In this document: piece after piece, positions 35,905 to 48,599 of the stretch | Layout: each line of letters starts with the position of its first letter | Numbering within the stretch: the first letter of the stretch is position 1 | Source of the DNA: Epiperipatus broadwayi | Lineage: Eukaryota; Onychophora; Udeonychophora; Euonychophora; Peripatidae | Assembly (NCBI GenBank): GCA_028023455.1 | Contig: JAQFVV010012405.1 | Coordinates: forward strand, 556,001 to 620,000 | Direction of reading: 5' to 3' | DNA length: 64,000 bases | Program-made: the position numbers and the translations under genes | Notes under the pieces: generated by a model | Seen by the model: the letters and a program-made list of their open reading frames with translations, nothing else | Told to the model about the DNA's origin: nothing | Databases searched by the model: none

Positions 35905-36045
35905 TTCATTGGCTCATTTGTTAAAAAGTTTTCTTGGGGAGCATGAGGATGTGAGTTCAAGTTCTAAATGTGAATGGATTTTTTTGTCATTGTTAAAAAT
36001 TCAAAAATGTGGACATACAGACAAAAACACAGACAGGACAAGTTA
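35905..36045 (+). repeat. tRNA-derived SINE fragment
   Basis: An A-box-like tggctcatttgttaaaaag (about 35910-35928) and a B-box-like gagttcaagttct (35952-35964) have tRNA-like spacing. Between them is an anticodon-arm-like ttttcttggggagcat. Downstream is a non-tRNA body and then acatacagacaaaaacacag, the ACAGACA-type tail seen in many invertebrate SINEs. The tRNA part is decayed. Confidence 0.5.
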
Positions 36046-39000
36046 ATATAAAAGCATTTAAAAAAACTTGACAAATATACAGAATGTCTTACCCAAATTG
36101 TTTACCTGTTCATTATTGATGAAATTTCAATTTACCAATTTATTTTTACAAAATTAAAAATAATGTTACAAAATTTAGCACTGTTAACTTTGAAGGACAG
36201 AAGCAGACTATCCACAAAATAATTGACTTGAGTATTTACTGGTCGTTCTTTTAACTCCAGCGACCTCTATCAAAAAAAATCATTTGATTACAACATAAAC
36301 AAAAAAAAAATTGTATAACTTATTAGAATCATATTGTTTTCAATATTATTTAAAATGTATTACAAAATAGTTTAATAAATGAAAATAATAAATATATTTA
36401 AATCAACAATAATTATCTATGATTATAATTACATATGAAATTATTTTATTTAAAATAAATTCATCAGACGTTACTTTTTTTTTAAAACAATACAATCTTA
36501 AAAATTACTTAATTGACATTTATGATTTTTTTTCTTTATATAACCATTTTAGAACTAAATACAGTTTATTACATTTGTTTTAAATTATATTAACTTGCTC
36601 TTATATCACTATCTTCCTTAGATTATTCGTGTCATTTTAAAAACATAATATTGCATTGGGGAACATATTGTTTATTCATACAAACCATGTCAAGGTAAAA
36701 GGGGTAGCACCCTTTATTAATCAAATATTATTTCTTTTACTTTATTTTTTATTTTTCTAATGAATAACATTAATTTCCTGCATAAATAATGGTAAATGAA
36801 ACCAAGTACCAAAAGCACTGGGTTATATATATATATTCTAACCTTGCCTTTCTGCATCCCACTTCCAGATAATATAAATAATAAAATAAATGGGTTAGCT
36901 CAGTTAATGATTACATTTGGTTCAATGCAAATAATTAATAAATAAAATATCCTGCATTATATTAAAGATTCTACTAGAAAAATAATGAAAAGGTTCTGTT
37001 TATAAAATAAATAAATAAATATTTATTTTATCAGAGACTTGGAAGGGAAATACAGTTGACAAGAAAGATTACATTGAGCCACTATCCCACAGGATACTAC
37101 CTCAATGGCATAAGAACACTATCCCCCTTTATTACTATTTCAAATAATAAACTTATAGTATTCTTACAACTTTAATAACTTCTACTCATTGAGATTAAAC
37201 TAATAATTAAATCTTAATCTCTTATTCATCATAATTTAGCTCAATAAAATCTCAGGTTCATAAAACTATTCTAAGTTAATTAAAATCATGGTAGTAAAAC
37301 ATGAGAAGGGATTTTTATGTCATACCTTACTACACTCAACTAATAATAATAAATAGTTAATAATAATATTCTTTATTGTATAATCTAATTCTGTATATCT
37401 TTCTTCACTATAATTTATTACTATAATAAAATAATAAATACCATAATATAATCTTTTATCTTTATATAATAATGTAAGAAAATGTGGTAGCATTTATAAT
37501 CTGACAAATAAAGGTGTGTGGCAACGGATAGCATATAATTCAATGTACTCTTTATTAATCAATTTATGACCATAAGATAATGTAAAATATGATTACTTAA
37601 TTAAATGAATACCAAGAAAATATTCGAATTCTTAAAATAATTCTTTATTTATCTTTGTGCAAAATTATATGTTTGATTTAGTGACTCTGTGTTATAGATG
37701 CATGGTGATGGGAAAAATAAATAATCAGACACACAAATTTTGAAAAACAAATTTAACAAAGTTTATTATTAACAATCAAATAAAATAAAACAATTTATTT
37801 ACAGTATTTACATCGGATATCCTAACTTTACACCATTTGATATTTTTTATTACTTAGTTATTACACAATCTAGAATTTATTTAAGTCTTCATTTCTAACT
37901 TAAAATAATAAAAAAATAATAATACCATTTTATTTATCTTTTAAAATCAATCCTATGATAAAATTACATTTTATTACCTATTTTAAAATATATCATCTTT
38001 AACTATTATTTAAGCTATGCTTCTTTTAGAACATCCATAGAAACATAGTACGGAAAAACAAAATAAGAAATACTAATCGTGAGTATGGATCTTTTAAAAA
38101 TAAACAATTTCATTTTGCAATGTTAAAAGAAAATACTATATAAAATATCTACTATTAATTTATTATTAAATTGTGTGGATATTATTGTTCACTGCATTGT
38201 GATTATCAAATATAATATATCCCACTTGATACCACTGTAATACTATATAATTGTAACTACTGATACATTCCTTATTATTTACTAAATATAAAATTATACC
38301 TATGCTTATTGTTTATATCGTTTTACTTTATAAACATTGTATTTTAAAAATATGCAATACTTATTTCAAAACAAAATAAAGCATTTAAAAGTTATTTAAC
38401 ATTTTAAAGAACAACTTTGTTTTATATATTTTATTCTTGAAATTTTATTTTATTTCCAAAAACAAATCCAAAAAAAACATATTTTATGATTCTTTTCCTT
38501 TTTAGGATCCATTGGATTTTCAATTCCAATTTATACAAATTCTACTTCTTCTAAGTAAATGAACTCATCTCATTCAAATGATAGCATATCTTAAACTCTA
38601 AATTATCTATTATTTCTTTTCAAATATATCATACTGAACGATGTAGTTACATTGGAAATCTAGATAGCGAACAGATGTAGGATCTAGGGAAGAAAACCAG
38701 AGTATAACTCATAGCATATATCAAAAATATCATGGCACAGTGTATCTATAAGAAATAGAGGCATGACCTAGTCTAATGTCCTCCAATAATATTAATGATG
38801 TCAAGCTATTCCTTCAGCTTTATTAAAACATCAATACTTAAGGAAAATAGACACTGTCCAAAATAAATATATCAGTTACAGGGCACTGTTAACTGTACTG
38901 ATATCCACGAAGATTATAAAATATTATTCATATTCCCTCATCACATCATCTTGGGTTCACCATGTTACTACCAAGCCACTATCTTATCATTATTTCCTAA

Positions 39001-39367
39001 AGATTTATCACATCTTACATTGACAAAATAACTATCTTGCATATTCAAAACAATAAATAAAATTCATTTATAATTATAGCGATCTCACTGATCCACAAGA
39101 AAAGTCTGCTTACTTCCTTATTCTATATTCTAAAACATATACAAACTTGTAACATGAATCCTTGGAACATCCAATAATATAAAAGTTTTTAAAAGAATCA
39201 CATAAATATTTACTATTATGTTGTGTTATATTACTAGTATAAAATTATAGTATGCATATTCCCAAAATAAATCCTAGTCTCATAATTTTTTTAAAAATGT
39301 TGTATAAAATGTGTTTACATATAATTAAACATTTATACTTTCATTCATTATAATTCATAGGCAATCT

Positions 39368-39652
39368 AAAAAGAAAACAAAATATACATCATAAAATATC
39401 AATATTCCTTAACTATTACCAAGTGATATTATCTGGTCATCACTTTTGCAGTCTTCTTTTTCATCCACTAGATATAGCATAGCATACATAAAATACATCT
39501 ATACTTTTACTTAAGTGTTCTTATTTAAACTATTAAATTATTATATTATAAGATTTTAATATTATCAATAGATTAATGTTCATGTTCCTATTCTTGTAAA
39601 ATAAAAAATTTACTTTTAAAATAAATAGTAATAAATGAAAATCATATTTACA
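39368..39652 (-). other. Candidate intron in segment A
   Basis: The minus strand reads GAAGTTAT|GTAAATATG at about 39652 and GTTTTCTTTTTAG|ATTGCC at about 39368, a donor and a pyrimidine-rich acceptor about 285 bp apart. The same pair, 312 bp apart, occurs in segment B. Confidence 0.3.
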
Positions 39653-40905
39653 TAACTTCAGCTGAAAACAAATGTTTTTTATATGTCCGGATATTTCCAT
39701 TTTCTTTCTCAAAAGTTTTTTTTTTTTTTAAGTTCTCTTCAGGAGAATTCTACAACCTTCCCCCATGGCTATGACGATGAACAAGACAATCTGTTTCCGG
39801 TGGCAGTGGACGAAGTTTAAAATGAATATAAAAAAAAATATGACGTCTTTAAAAATCTTGAAAATTAAATAAAATAATAATCAATCTGTCCTGGAAGAGT
39901 TTATAGAACAACAGTTTATGTTCCTATTGTCCAGAGTGATGATTATTAAAATTATAATACTAAAAATAATCCTGTGAAGCCTCCTAGAATATTCCATATC
40001 GGCATAGTGATTTATCATATTCCATTTGATTAACTCAAATTATCCGGATAAATTATTTGTGCAATATTAAATATTTCCATAATTCCATATCTCAATTTAT
40101 TAACATGTTCATTTTCTCTATAGGTTTCTTCTTCAAATAACTTTATTACCATTCAAAGGTTTTTCTTGTCTTAAATTATCAGCTTTGAAAACAATTTTAT
40201 ATACACATATTAACCCTCTATATGCCTTAGGTTTTCATAATACACGCTTTTTCTAAATATTTTCCGTGAGTCTTCCTTAAATTAATTTCTTGAAAATATT
40301 ATAAATGTTTCCTTCAAAAAGGCTATAACATTTTTTCTTATAACGTAATATTTCCATAAATTTATTATAAAGTATATTTGTCTTATGGCTTATTAATACT
40401 GGACAAGACTATCTTGCTATATAAAATAATGCGTCTTTACTTTTAATCGGCAAACAGTTTTTCTAATGAGTTTCCCATATAATGTCCATAAAATTAATTT
40501 ATTCATTTGAATAGTTCTCCTGTTCAATATTATTAAAACTGCACTAATAAATATTATACTCATTTTTAAAATATTATAAGTTGAATACATTTTACTTATT
40601 GGTATATCCATTTTATTATTGCAAAGTTATATATTAGATTTCAATGAATACTCCTGATAATGGGACATTAAAAATTAGCAAGGCATATTAAATGAAGTTA
40701 TTACTAATATTTTTATTTTACACTCTCTTTTGCAAATACTTTTATAAATGTCCAATTAGCTTTGCAAATAAAATTGTGCGAGAGCACTAAAAAATTGACT
40801 AAATAATAAAATTAAAACTACTATCACCTTGATAGCTTGGGATATGATATCTGCTACCTTTCATACTACATTTTTTAATCACACACTAATCCCCCATGCA
40901 ATCCG

Positions 40906-40939
40906 TATTTATATCCTAGAAAATATGTCATTCTATTGG
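40906..40939 (-). promoter_or_regulatory. CCAAT and TATA boxes of segment A
   Basis: The minus strand reads CCAAT (40939-40935), 21 bp, then TATAAATA (40913-40906), preceded by GGA. The same boxes with exactly the same gap occur in segment B. The TATA box is about 990 bp from the segment start. Confidence 0.6.
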
Positions 40940-41903
40940 TTGATTCTTACTTTTGGTTTGATACCAAATTTGCATAATGTTAGAAACTTACACAATTAAA
41001 TTTCAAAATAAAAAATTATGACATATTAAAACCCTAAATATTATTTAAAAATATTACTTTTAAATCAATTATTACTTTACTAAATTATTTAAATATTTTA
41101 AAAGACTTTTTCAAAGAATATTTAATAAATTATCCCACTTTTAATATTTAATTTATCTATTTTTATTTTAACAAAATATTTAACTTATTTATTAACTGTA
41201 TTCATCTTTATTACATTATTTAAAACATTTTATACGATAGTTAACTTAATATTTATTATTAGCTTTTATGATAGGTAATAATTCTATCCAATTCTATAAT
41301 GCAATTTTACAATATTTAAAACTTTACTAGTAAATACTAGCAAGCATGTGTGTGTACAACCCTATATTACACAAATCACGTGACTAATATAACCAATACA
41401 GATATTATCCAATTTACTGTCTGGTAATTAAATAATAAATTGCTAAACTTATTATATTAAATAAAATAATACAATTATATAAAATTTGGAATAATAATTT
41501 AGAAAATATAGAATTAAATACAACTTTCACTACCATAAAACTAACTTTTAAAATATATGATATTAAAGTTGATTATTAAATATAATTTATAAATTTAAAT
41601 ATAACATTTATTTAACTATAAGTTTAAGACTATTAAAATGGAACTTTTAAACATACTTTTAAATATTTATAGCTGTGTTATTTATTATGGCCAGCTTTTG
41701 CAACCATATGAAATAATATTTTTAGCTTTATTTAACTGTTCTTAAGTGATTTATCATAATTTTAAGCATTACATAATTTCATTTAGCTTTAAATTGTTCT
41801 TCAAGATATTATTAACAAAATATAACTAACACATCATTCTAAAATTTAAATTTTTTAATAATTTACTGTGGTGAGCCAATTCTGACCTTTAGAAAAGGGC
41901 ACA

Positions 41904-42700
41904 ATATATATATGTGTGTGTGTTGATATGAAGATTTTTATTGTTTAAAAATATAAATGATGCTCTGAATATACAAACAATTTAGCTTGGTTACACAAGC
42001 CATCAAGTGGATGATGAATAGAATATTATAAAGTTGTTTGTACAGTTACTCTAAATATAACAATGTTAAACTTCCACTAATATTAAAAATAGGTATATAA
42101 AATTGAAAAAATAAGTCAGAAAATCTTTAGAGTAATATTTTTTTTTTTAAAAAAATCTTCCAAATAGGAGAAGTTTATGGTCCAATTTGGTCATTTTTAT
42201 ATCTCATTGGCTTCTCTGGTCTTATATTGGTAGAATGTCACACCTGGATAGGATCCTGATATTAAGAGAAATCAATATTGTTACCTGAATCCATACCATG
42301 ATGAATGTTGTTTACCTGCATAGTGCTGATGTAACAATTTTTCATACCTATGAAATAAGCTTTACAAATGTCACATGAAATTTCATAAAGTTTATGAGTC
42401 CCAAGAGGTATTGAACTTTTAGGCTTGGTTATGATGTTATTAATTTTTTGATAAGTAGTATATACTGTTTTTATATTATAGCATTTTAGTATATTTCCAA
42501 TATTGTCTGTAGTTCTTTTTATATAACAAACACACACCCTAATAGTTGTTTCTTTTTCTTTTTGTTTCCTATTTTCATTATTTGATTATTGATGGTTTGT
42601 GTAATGAGCCAAAATTTTGGTATATTCATAATCAAACTCATACATGGATGAACCTGCAAAGTATATCATTTATATATATTGTAACTGTATTTATGCCCCC
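41904..42700 (-). mobile_element. Penelope-like element copy with decayed GIY-YIG domain
   Basis: The minus-strand frame 42537-42262 reads NIKTVYTTYQKINNIITKPK (the linker of the group: N-I-K-x-V-x-x-x-x-x-K-x-x-N-I), then KLYEISCDICKAYFIGMKN, a worn GIY-YIG start in which YIG is FIG, before the frame decays. Broken frames to about 42180 carry the C-terminal region. The 3' UTR (42170-41940) matches the copy at 14.4-14.65 kb. The terminal sequence at 42640-42690 is inverted relative to the 3' end, as expected for the odd termini of Penelope-like elements. The RT is absent. Segment A begins exactly at its TA tail. Confidence 0.7.
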
Positions 42701-42709
42701 AAAATTATC

Positions 42710-45700
42710 ATTGTCATGCAATGCTTAGGAATGTCATTTTGGAACAGAATTTATTCCCAATCACCAAGCAGTGACTGTCTAACACTTAGCTTAACCTTTC
42801 AAAATAATAATACAATTAATAAGCAACATATCTCTTACATAAATAGCATCCACTACTGGACTATTGCATATGAATGTTAATATTTAAATTCAATCTCATG
42901 GTTTATTCAGCATTTATTATATATTATATGCTAATAAAACTATTATACACATAAATAAAATTTACATTTTTTTGTAATATTATATACATTTCTAACTAAT
43001 TATATGTTTCTATTTTTTTTGTCACATCCTTTTATAATGTTCTCAGTTTTTCATTGTAATAATCATTAAAATTTATAATGTAGTTCTAAAATTAAGATAC
43101 TCTAATGAATTGTACTAAGATTATGATTATCATTGTTTAATATCACCATTAAAGATCAAGTTTTATCTCTTATAGTATTCTATTTTTTATAGAAAATATA
43201 CAATTTTCACAATAATAAAGCTTTCATTTGTGAATTTCTGCCTATATTGGTAGAGATAAATAACATTTGAAATTTTTTTTTACTTATATGATTAAATTTA
43301 TAAATATTAAGTATGTGAATATTTATTAAAAAAGAATGTTTTTTTTTCTAATAAACTAGAACTTATAATGGCAGATTGTTTTTTTATATTTGAACATGTT
43401 CTGCAGTGCATCACAATATATCATTGAGGTCATATTATTGTGGAGGATTTATACATTTTTATTGTAATAGTGGCCAGAATTTTCTCATTACGTTTAATTG
43501 ACTGTGAAGTTAACTAATCATAAGTCATTTTTATTATGTTAATATTGTCTGCATACATAGTAGATAATGATTTCATGCATTTTCCATATTTTTTTCTTTT
43601 AATTTCAAAATATTGCTTGAGATTTGTCTAGCCATATTTTATTAGTAATGCTGTCATGAAATGTTATAATGTATTTAACAAAGATCAGGTCCAGAAGTTT
43701 TTGTAAGATATTGCAAGTGTATTTTAAAATTATGTGATATTTTATGTTAAATGATTTTATAAAGTTTTATGTAATATTATTATTATAACTACTTTTTTGG
43801 GAATTGGAAAACTACTAAGTTGGTAAATAATGACAGTGCTTTGTCTTTTCAAGTGTTTGAATATCAATTCATTCCTTCTTTTTGAGCAACTGACCTTTAT
43901 ATTGTTTAGTGATCTCAAATCGATCTAGTTGTTACTCTGCATCTGTTTATTATGAATGTAATTTAATATTTATTGATTATCACTAGATAAATGTCAATTA
44001 GACTATTTAAAAACATTTGCATTTTATTAATTAAGAAAAATAAAAAATACATATATCCAAAAAGTATGTTTTATGCCACATTGTTTAATTCAATAAACTA
44101 CATATAGCTCTGCTTTTATATTATACTATATAAATTCATGTCTGTATTTTTATGTTAAAAATATTAATTTAGTGGCATTTTAATCACTTATTTAATTTTT
44201 TTTAAAGCAAATAGTTTTTTTTTTTTAATTAATCATTTAGAACAATGCATTAGCATGCTAAAGCATCGCTATAAATTATATCATTAAGAAAATTACAAAA
44301 AACAAAACTCAATATTTTAATTATTTTATGATTAACTTATGACTAGTTGTTTAAAAGAATTTTTTATTTTCGAATTTACATCCATGCATCTTGAATTACA
44401 TAATTGAATAGCTTAGAGAGAATGAGAAAACGAATCTTTTAAATAATTATTAATAATACACTTGGCAATAAAAATTGTTTATTTCTGGCTAGTTGGTGGC
44501 ATAATTGTCATTCATAGGGGTAACTGGCTTAGAATTAAAAAAAATATTTATACATAGTCAACTGTTATAGGCACATTTTAAAACTATTTTTAATGAAATA
44601 TTAATAATACAAATAACTGAATATTGAACTGTTTGTGAGTTCATAAGAAGTTTAATATGGGGAATGACAGCCAGAGCTATGGTTCCCAGACTTTGAACTT
44701 TAGTTTGCCACTATATTACTGTATTAAACCACATAGTGCAATGAAATAGTAATTTTTTCTGATGATGTTTTATTAACACTCTTTGTATTTGTTGCTGGTG
44801 ATTTTTTTATTTCGTTATTCTTATTTTTTTAAAACTCAGTTATTTATTCTTATTTATGAAATAATTGTTAGTGTCAGGGCCATTATTATAAAATGATTTT
44901 TATTTAGTTTTGTTAAGAAGTCATAATTATAATATGAAAAAATTACCAGTAATTTCAGTAGCAGCCAATAGCTAACCATTCAAGCTCCAAGAAAACAAAA
45001 GTTAGAGATAAATAATTCACTAGAGATGACTTTTGCAATGATTATACAAATCAATCCAGGAATCACAATATTTTGTTTGATTTTTTGCAGGATTTTTTTA
45101 AAATTTTCTTCTTATAGCAAATTGTTTCTTTCTGAAATACTTTAACAGTTTGTCCATTGGTATCTCACCATTATATTTTTATTATCAATCATATCAATAT
45201 TACATTTTTTGGCATGTGTTTGATATAATCTTTGCCTCTCATTCAAAACCATGTGTAATGTCATTTTAAAATACCTTTTTAGGAAGTCTTGTATTGTTCT
45301 TTTGTTTTACATATCCAATCCAATGAAGATACTATTAAATTGGAAAAAATATGTCACAAAAATATATGAATAAATAAATTTCTCCAAATTTAAAAACAGC
45401 AAGCCTTACTAATTAATAAAGCATGCTATATCATATATAATAGTTAGATTTTATAGAATGAAAAAATAAAAATTACCAGAAACTGTATAAAAACTATTTG
45501 TTACATTTATAGTGTAGCCATAACATCCTCTGTTTTAATAGGTCAATTATACATTACCCCCCTAAAAATAATTAAAATATTAAAATTCTTAAACGTAACA
45601 AATTTTAATGATACAACATCAGCTATTTTTCCATAACAGATCACCAAATGTGATGTTTATTAATGTTTTTAACTGAACATGGTTGTAATTATGCTATTAA

Positions 45701-45760
45701 TGAGAATGCTATTTATTTTTATTGGGAAAAAAGTTTATTAAAGAATAATACAAATAATTT
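42710..45760. other. AT-rich sequence with no recognised feature
   Basis: No coding signal. The two short plus-strand frames at 42546-42880 run across the repeat terminus and are not genes. Confidence 0.45.
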
Positions 45761-45766
45761 GTTTTA

Positions 45767-46008
45767 TATATTAAATGCTTTTATTGACTGTGCACTAAAA
45801 GAAATAAAATAATTGTATTTTCAACCACAATTGGAATATTTAGATTTAACTTGAAATAAAAGCATGGAGAATCCAGAAGTTAATTAAATCAATCCCTTAA
45901 AATGATAGCACCCCCCATGTTTTTATTTCAAGTTAAATCGAAAAACTCTAATTCTAGTTAAAGAAACAATTTTTTTTTAGTGTATGGTCAATAAAAGCAT
46001 TTAATATA
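45767..46008. mobile_element. Palindromic MITE-like element, about 242 bp
   Basis: The left arm tatattaaatgcttttattg...cactaaaa...gatttaacttgaaataaaagcatgg and the right arm (ccatgtttttatttcaagtt...caataaaagcatttaatata) are inverted copies, about 100 bp each, with a short centre. The ends lie in TA-rich sequence. No frame. Confidence 0.7.
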
Positions 46009-46123
46009 TATAAAAAATATCTCTATTATTTTTAAGTTTTTAATATTGGCATAGTAAATGAAAATGTAAAACTGTATTGTACTGTAAATTGACTGGATAT
46101 TTACAGTATATATATATATATTA

Positions 46124-46640
46124 CTAGATATTTCTGCTATAAGTTAAAATGTATATCCCTTATGTATATATCATATTTAGTATGTGTACACAATACTAGA
46201 TTTGTATATATTGTAAATGAATTTCACTTAATATATATAATTTTACTTTAAATTGTATCACACATAGTATATGTAAGTCATTAGATATTTCTGCAGTGTG
46301 AATTTCTATTTTATACTCTTAATGTATATATTATATTTATTATGTGCACATAATTATATAGGTATAATAAATCAGTAACTAAGTTTTCTATTTAAAATGA
46401 GATTGATTTTTATTTTAAAACTGTTGTTTTTTAAAAAATGATAAAGAAAAAATTCTGTAATCTTTTTTAATTTTTCATTATTGTTTTAACAATGTGATTT
46501 TTCTAGTTTACTTTTTTAAAAAAACAAACAATTGTTTTAAAATAAAAATAGAAACACTTTTAAATAGAAAACTTTGTTACTGATTTATTATACATACATA
46601 ATTATGTACCTATACTAAATATGATATATACATTAAGAGT
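46124..46640. repeat. Palindromic repeat with an adjoining direct repeat
   Basis: actcttaatgtatatattat at 46315 recurs inverted at 46640; the arms extend about 120 bp each through ataataaatcagtaac and gttttctatttaaaa. The left flank is a diverged direct copy: tagatatttctgc at 46124 and 46282, each followed by tatgtatata-tcatatttagtatgtg. No coding content. Confidence 0.7.
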
Positions 46641-46649
46641 TTTAAATGG

Positions 46650-48150
46650 TTTTTAAAATGTTATTAAATTTAAAGAAAAAAATATGTAAACTTAACTCTT
46701 GTGACCATTATTTAAAATACATGAAAATTCTAAGGATAATTGTTAATTCTTTGAATGCATGACTCATCTAAAAACGAGAAGATTTGACATCACTCTAAAT
46801 CGGCTACTTTTTATCCCACGTATACATATAATATGTCATTCGAAAGAAAATCAAAAGTTCTGTAAGATGGTGACCTCTTCAGATTTATTTTACAAGTAAA
46901 AAATCAATAAAAATGACCATATATGTCAAACAAAACCAAAGCACCACCTCCTCACCAACTTTTCTTGAATCTTATTGGCTGTCCCACTTCTGTCAGAAAG
47001 GGAAATGGCTGCCAAAAAGTAAAAAGTTATGTTCGTTTTGATTTTTATTACGAAAATTATAAACGAATGTTTACAACATTTTAAACAATATTTGAATTGA
47101 ATTACAAATTATTATTGATAAAATAATACTAAAAATCAAATTATTTTAGAAAAATAGTTAAGATATTACCAAGAATTATTTATTTATTGCTACATATTGA
47201 TCGTAACGTTAAAGTGAAAAAAAAAAGATTGCGTCAATGGTTGGTTGAATAGCGGTTACTTTTATTTCACCGCAATTGAATATTTTTTAAATTATAAATC
47301 AAATTTTATTTTTGAAAAGACTTTCGTTTGTTTCATAATCTGACAATTCAGTAATATACTTTTTACAAACGAAATTAATGTATTTATATTATTAAAAGTG
47401 ATCTATTTTAACAATAGATTTTGTTAAAGTTGTGAGTTGGCCAATTACAAGTTTTGATTTTTAACTCATTCGGCCAATTAAATAATAATCGTTGAAAGGG
47501 TTAACTGCAAAATGTGAAATTATTGAATATTTTTCATATTTTCCCCACTTTCTGTTCTATATTTGTCAAACTAGTTGACATACTGAAAAGATAAGTGTTT
47601 CAAATAGATTAGAAATGTTATAACTTAATTATATATCAATTTTCAAGCAATTTTATTGAATTTAAATATATTAAACCTTGATTTTAAAAATTCATTCTAC
47701 CTTGAAAAAGATCAAAAGTTAACAAACAAACAAACAGATTTACCTAAATCATGTGCATTTAAAAAGAATATTGTCCAGAGCTTTTTTAATTGTGATGAAA
47801 GTCTGATGTTTTGCTATTTATTTTATTTAAAAACAATAAATGTATGGTATAATAAGTTTATATTTATATATTAATGTGAACAAATGAATTCTTAAACTTT
47901 AAATATATATGTAAATTTGCTTTCTCAATTTCTTATTAACAACTATATTATTATTTTTTAAATTTTGTTCATATTATAATTTTAATTTATATTTATATAC
48001 AATACTTGTAATAAAATTTGTGGTATGTTGAAAATTACTGTATACCTACAGTATAGTAAACAATATGTATTTTATTGCAATCAAAACTTATCAACAGATT
48101 TTGAATTATTATATGTGTTATATGATGTAGAATGAGCTTGCCAATAGCTC
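46650..48150. other. Mostly featureless; less AT-rich island at about 46.78-47.05 kb
   Basis: The island contains gtaagatggtgacctc and gggaaatggctgccaaaaag, with an inverted CCAAT (attgg) near 46976. Such a mixture can occur at an animal promoter or first exon, but the ATG frame closes after five codons. The short frame at 47656-47874 is low-complexity. Confidence 0.3.
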
Positions 48151-48597
48151 TTAACAAGCTTTTCAGAATATCCCTAACTCAGACTGGTTTCTGCTACTGG
48201 CTTTCTTGGTGAGATGCTAGGATATTCAAGCATTAGATTTAAAATATCAGGCCAAGCCCAGTACTTTATCTAATGGATAACTATTAAGTAGAAAATCTGA
48301 AATTTTCAGATATCCATATGTCTTCCAATCCAGCTATCTAACTTAAATATCTATATGGGACTGAAACAAATATCTGAACTTGGTTCAGTCCTATATGGCT
48401 ATTTAAGTTAGATATCTGAATTTGAAGACATGGATGTGTGAAAATTTCAGATTTTCTACTTAATAGTTATCCATTTGATAATGTGCTGGGCTTGGCCTGG
48501 TATTTTAAATCTAATGCTTGAATATCCTAGCACATCACTGAGGAAGCTAGTAGCAGAAACCAGTCTGAGGTTGGGGATATTCTGAAAAGTTTGTTAA
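48151..48597. repeat. Long palindrome, arms about 215 bp
   Basis: ttaacaagcttttcagaata at 48151 is matched inverted at 48597, and the two arms stay aligned to the centre near 48374 (tatatgggactgaa ... ttcagtcctatat). Identity is roughly 85-90% with small indels. The arms share sequence with the dispersed repeat at 10.43-10.77 kb. Transcribed, it would fold into a long hairpin. No frame. Confidence 0.9.
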
Positions 48598-48599
48598 AT

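Larger units (their letters stand above)
36600..41903 (-). mobile_element. Segment A: long promoter-bearing element of unknown type
   Basis: Read on the minus strand, this begins TGTGCCCTTTT at 41903, next to a TA/CA tract, and is homologous to the plus-strand segment starting at 61093. Shared points in order are TGTGCCCTTTT, GG(C/G)TCACCA, an AAATTTAAATTT block, ATATGGTTG...TGGCCATAAT (about 210 bp in), ACACACACATGCTTG, a CCAAT box and TATA box 21 bp apart, CCGGAAACAG, GTTATGTAA and a TTTTCTTTTTAG acceptor-like site. There is no long ORF. C is clearly more common than G on the plus strand over most of it. The lower boundary is uncertain; several AATAAA-like signals (minus) occur at 36.7, 37.55 and 37.76 kb. 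It could be a very long LTR, another large non-autonomous element or a duplicated noncoding gene. Confidence 0.5.

Noticed and set aside
42546-42880. Two overlapping plus-strand ORFs
   Set aside because: They cross a Penelope-like terminal sequence; composition is low-complexity and no motif is seen.
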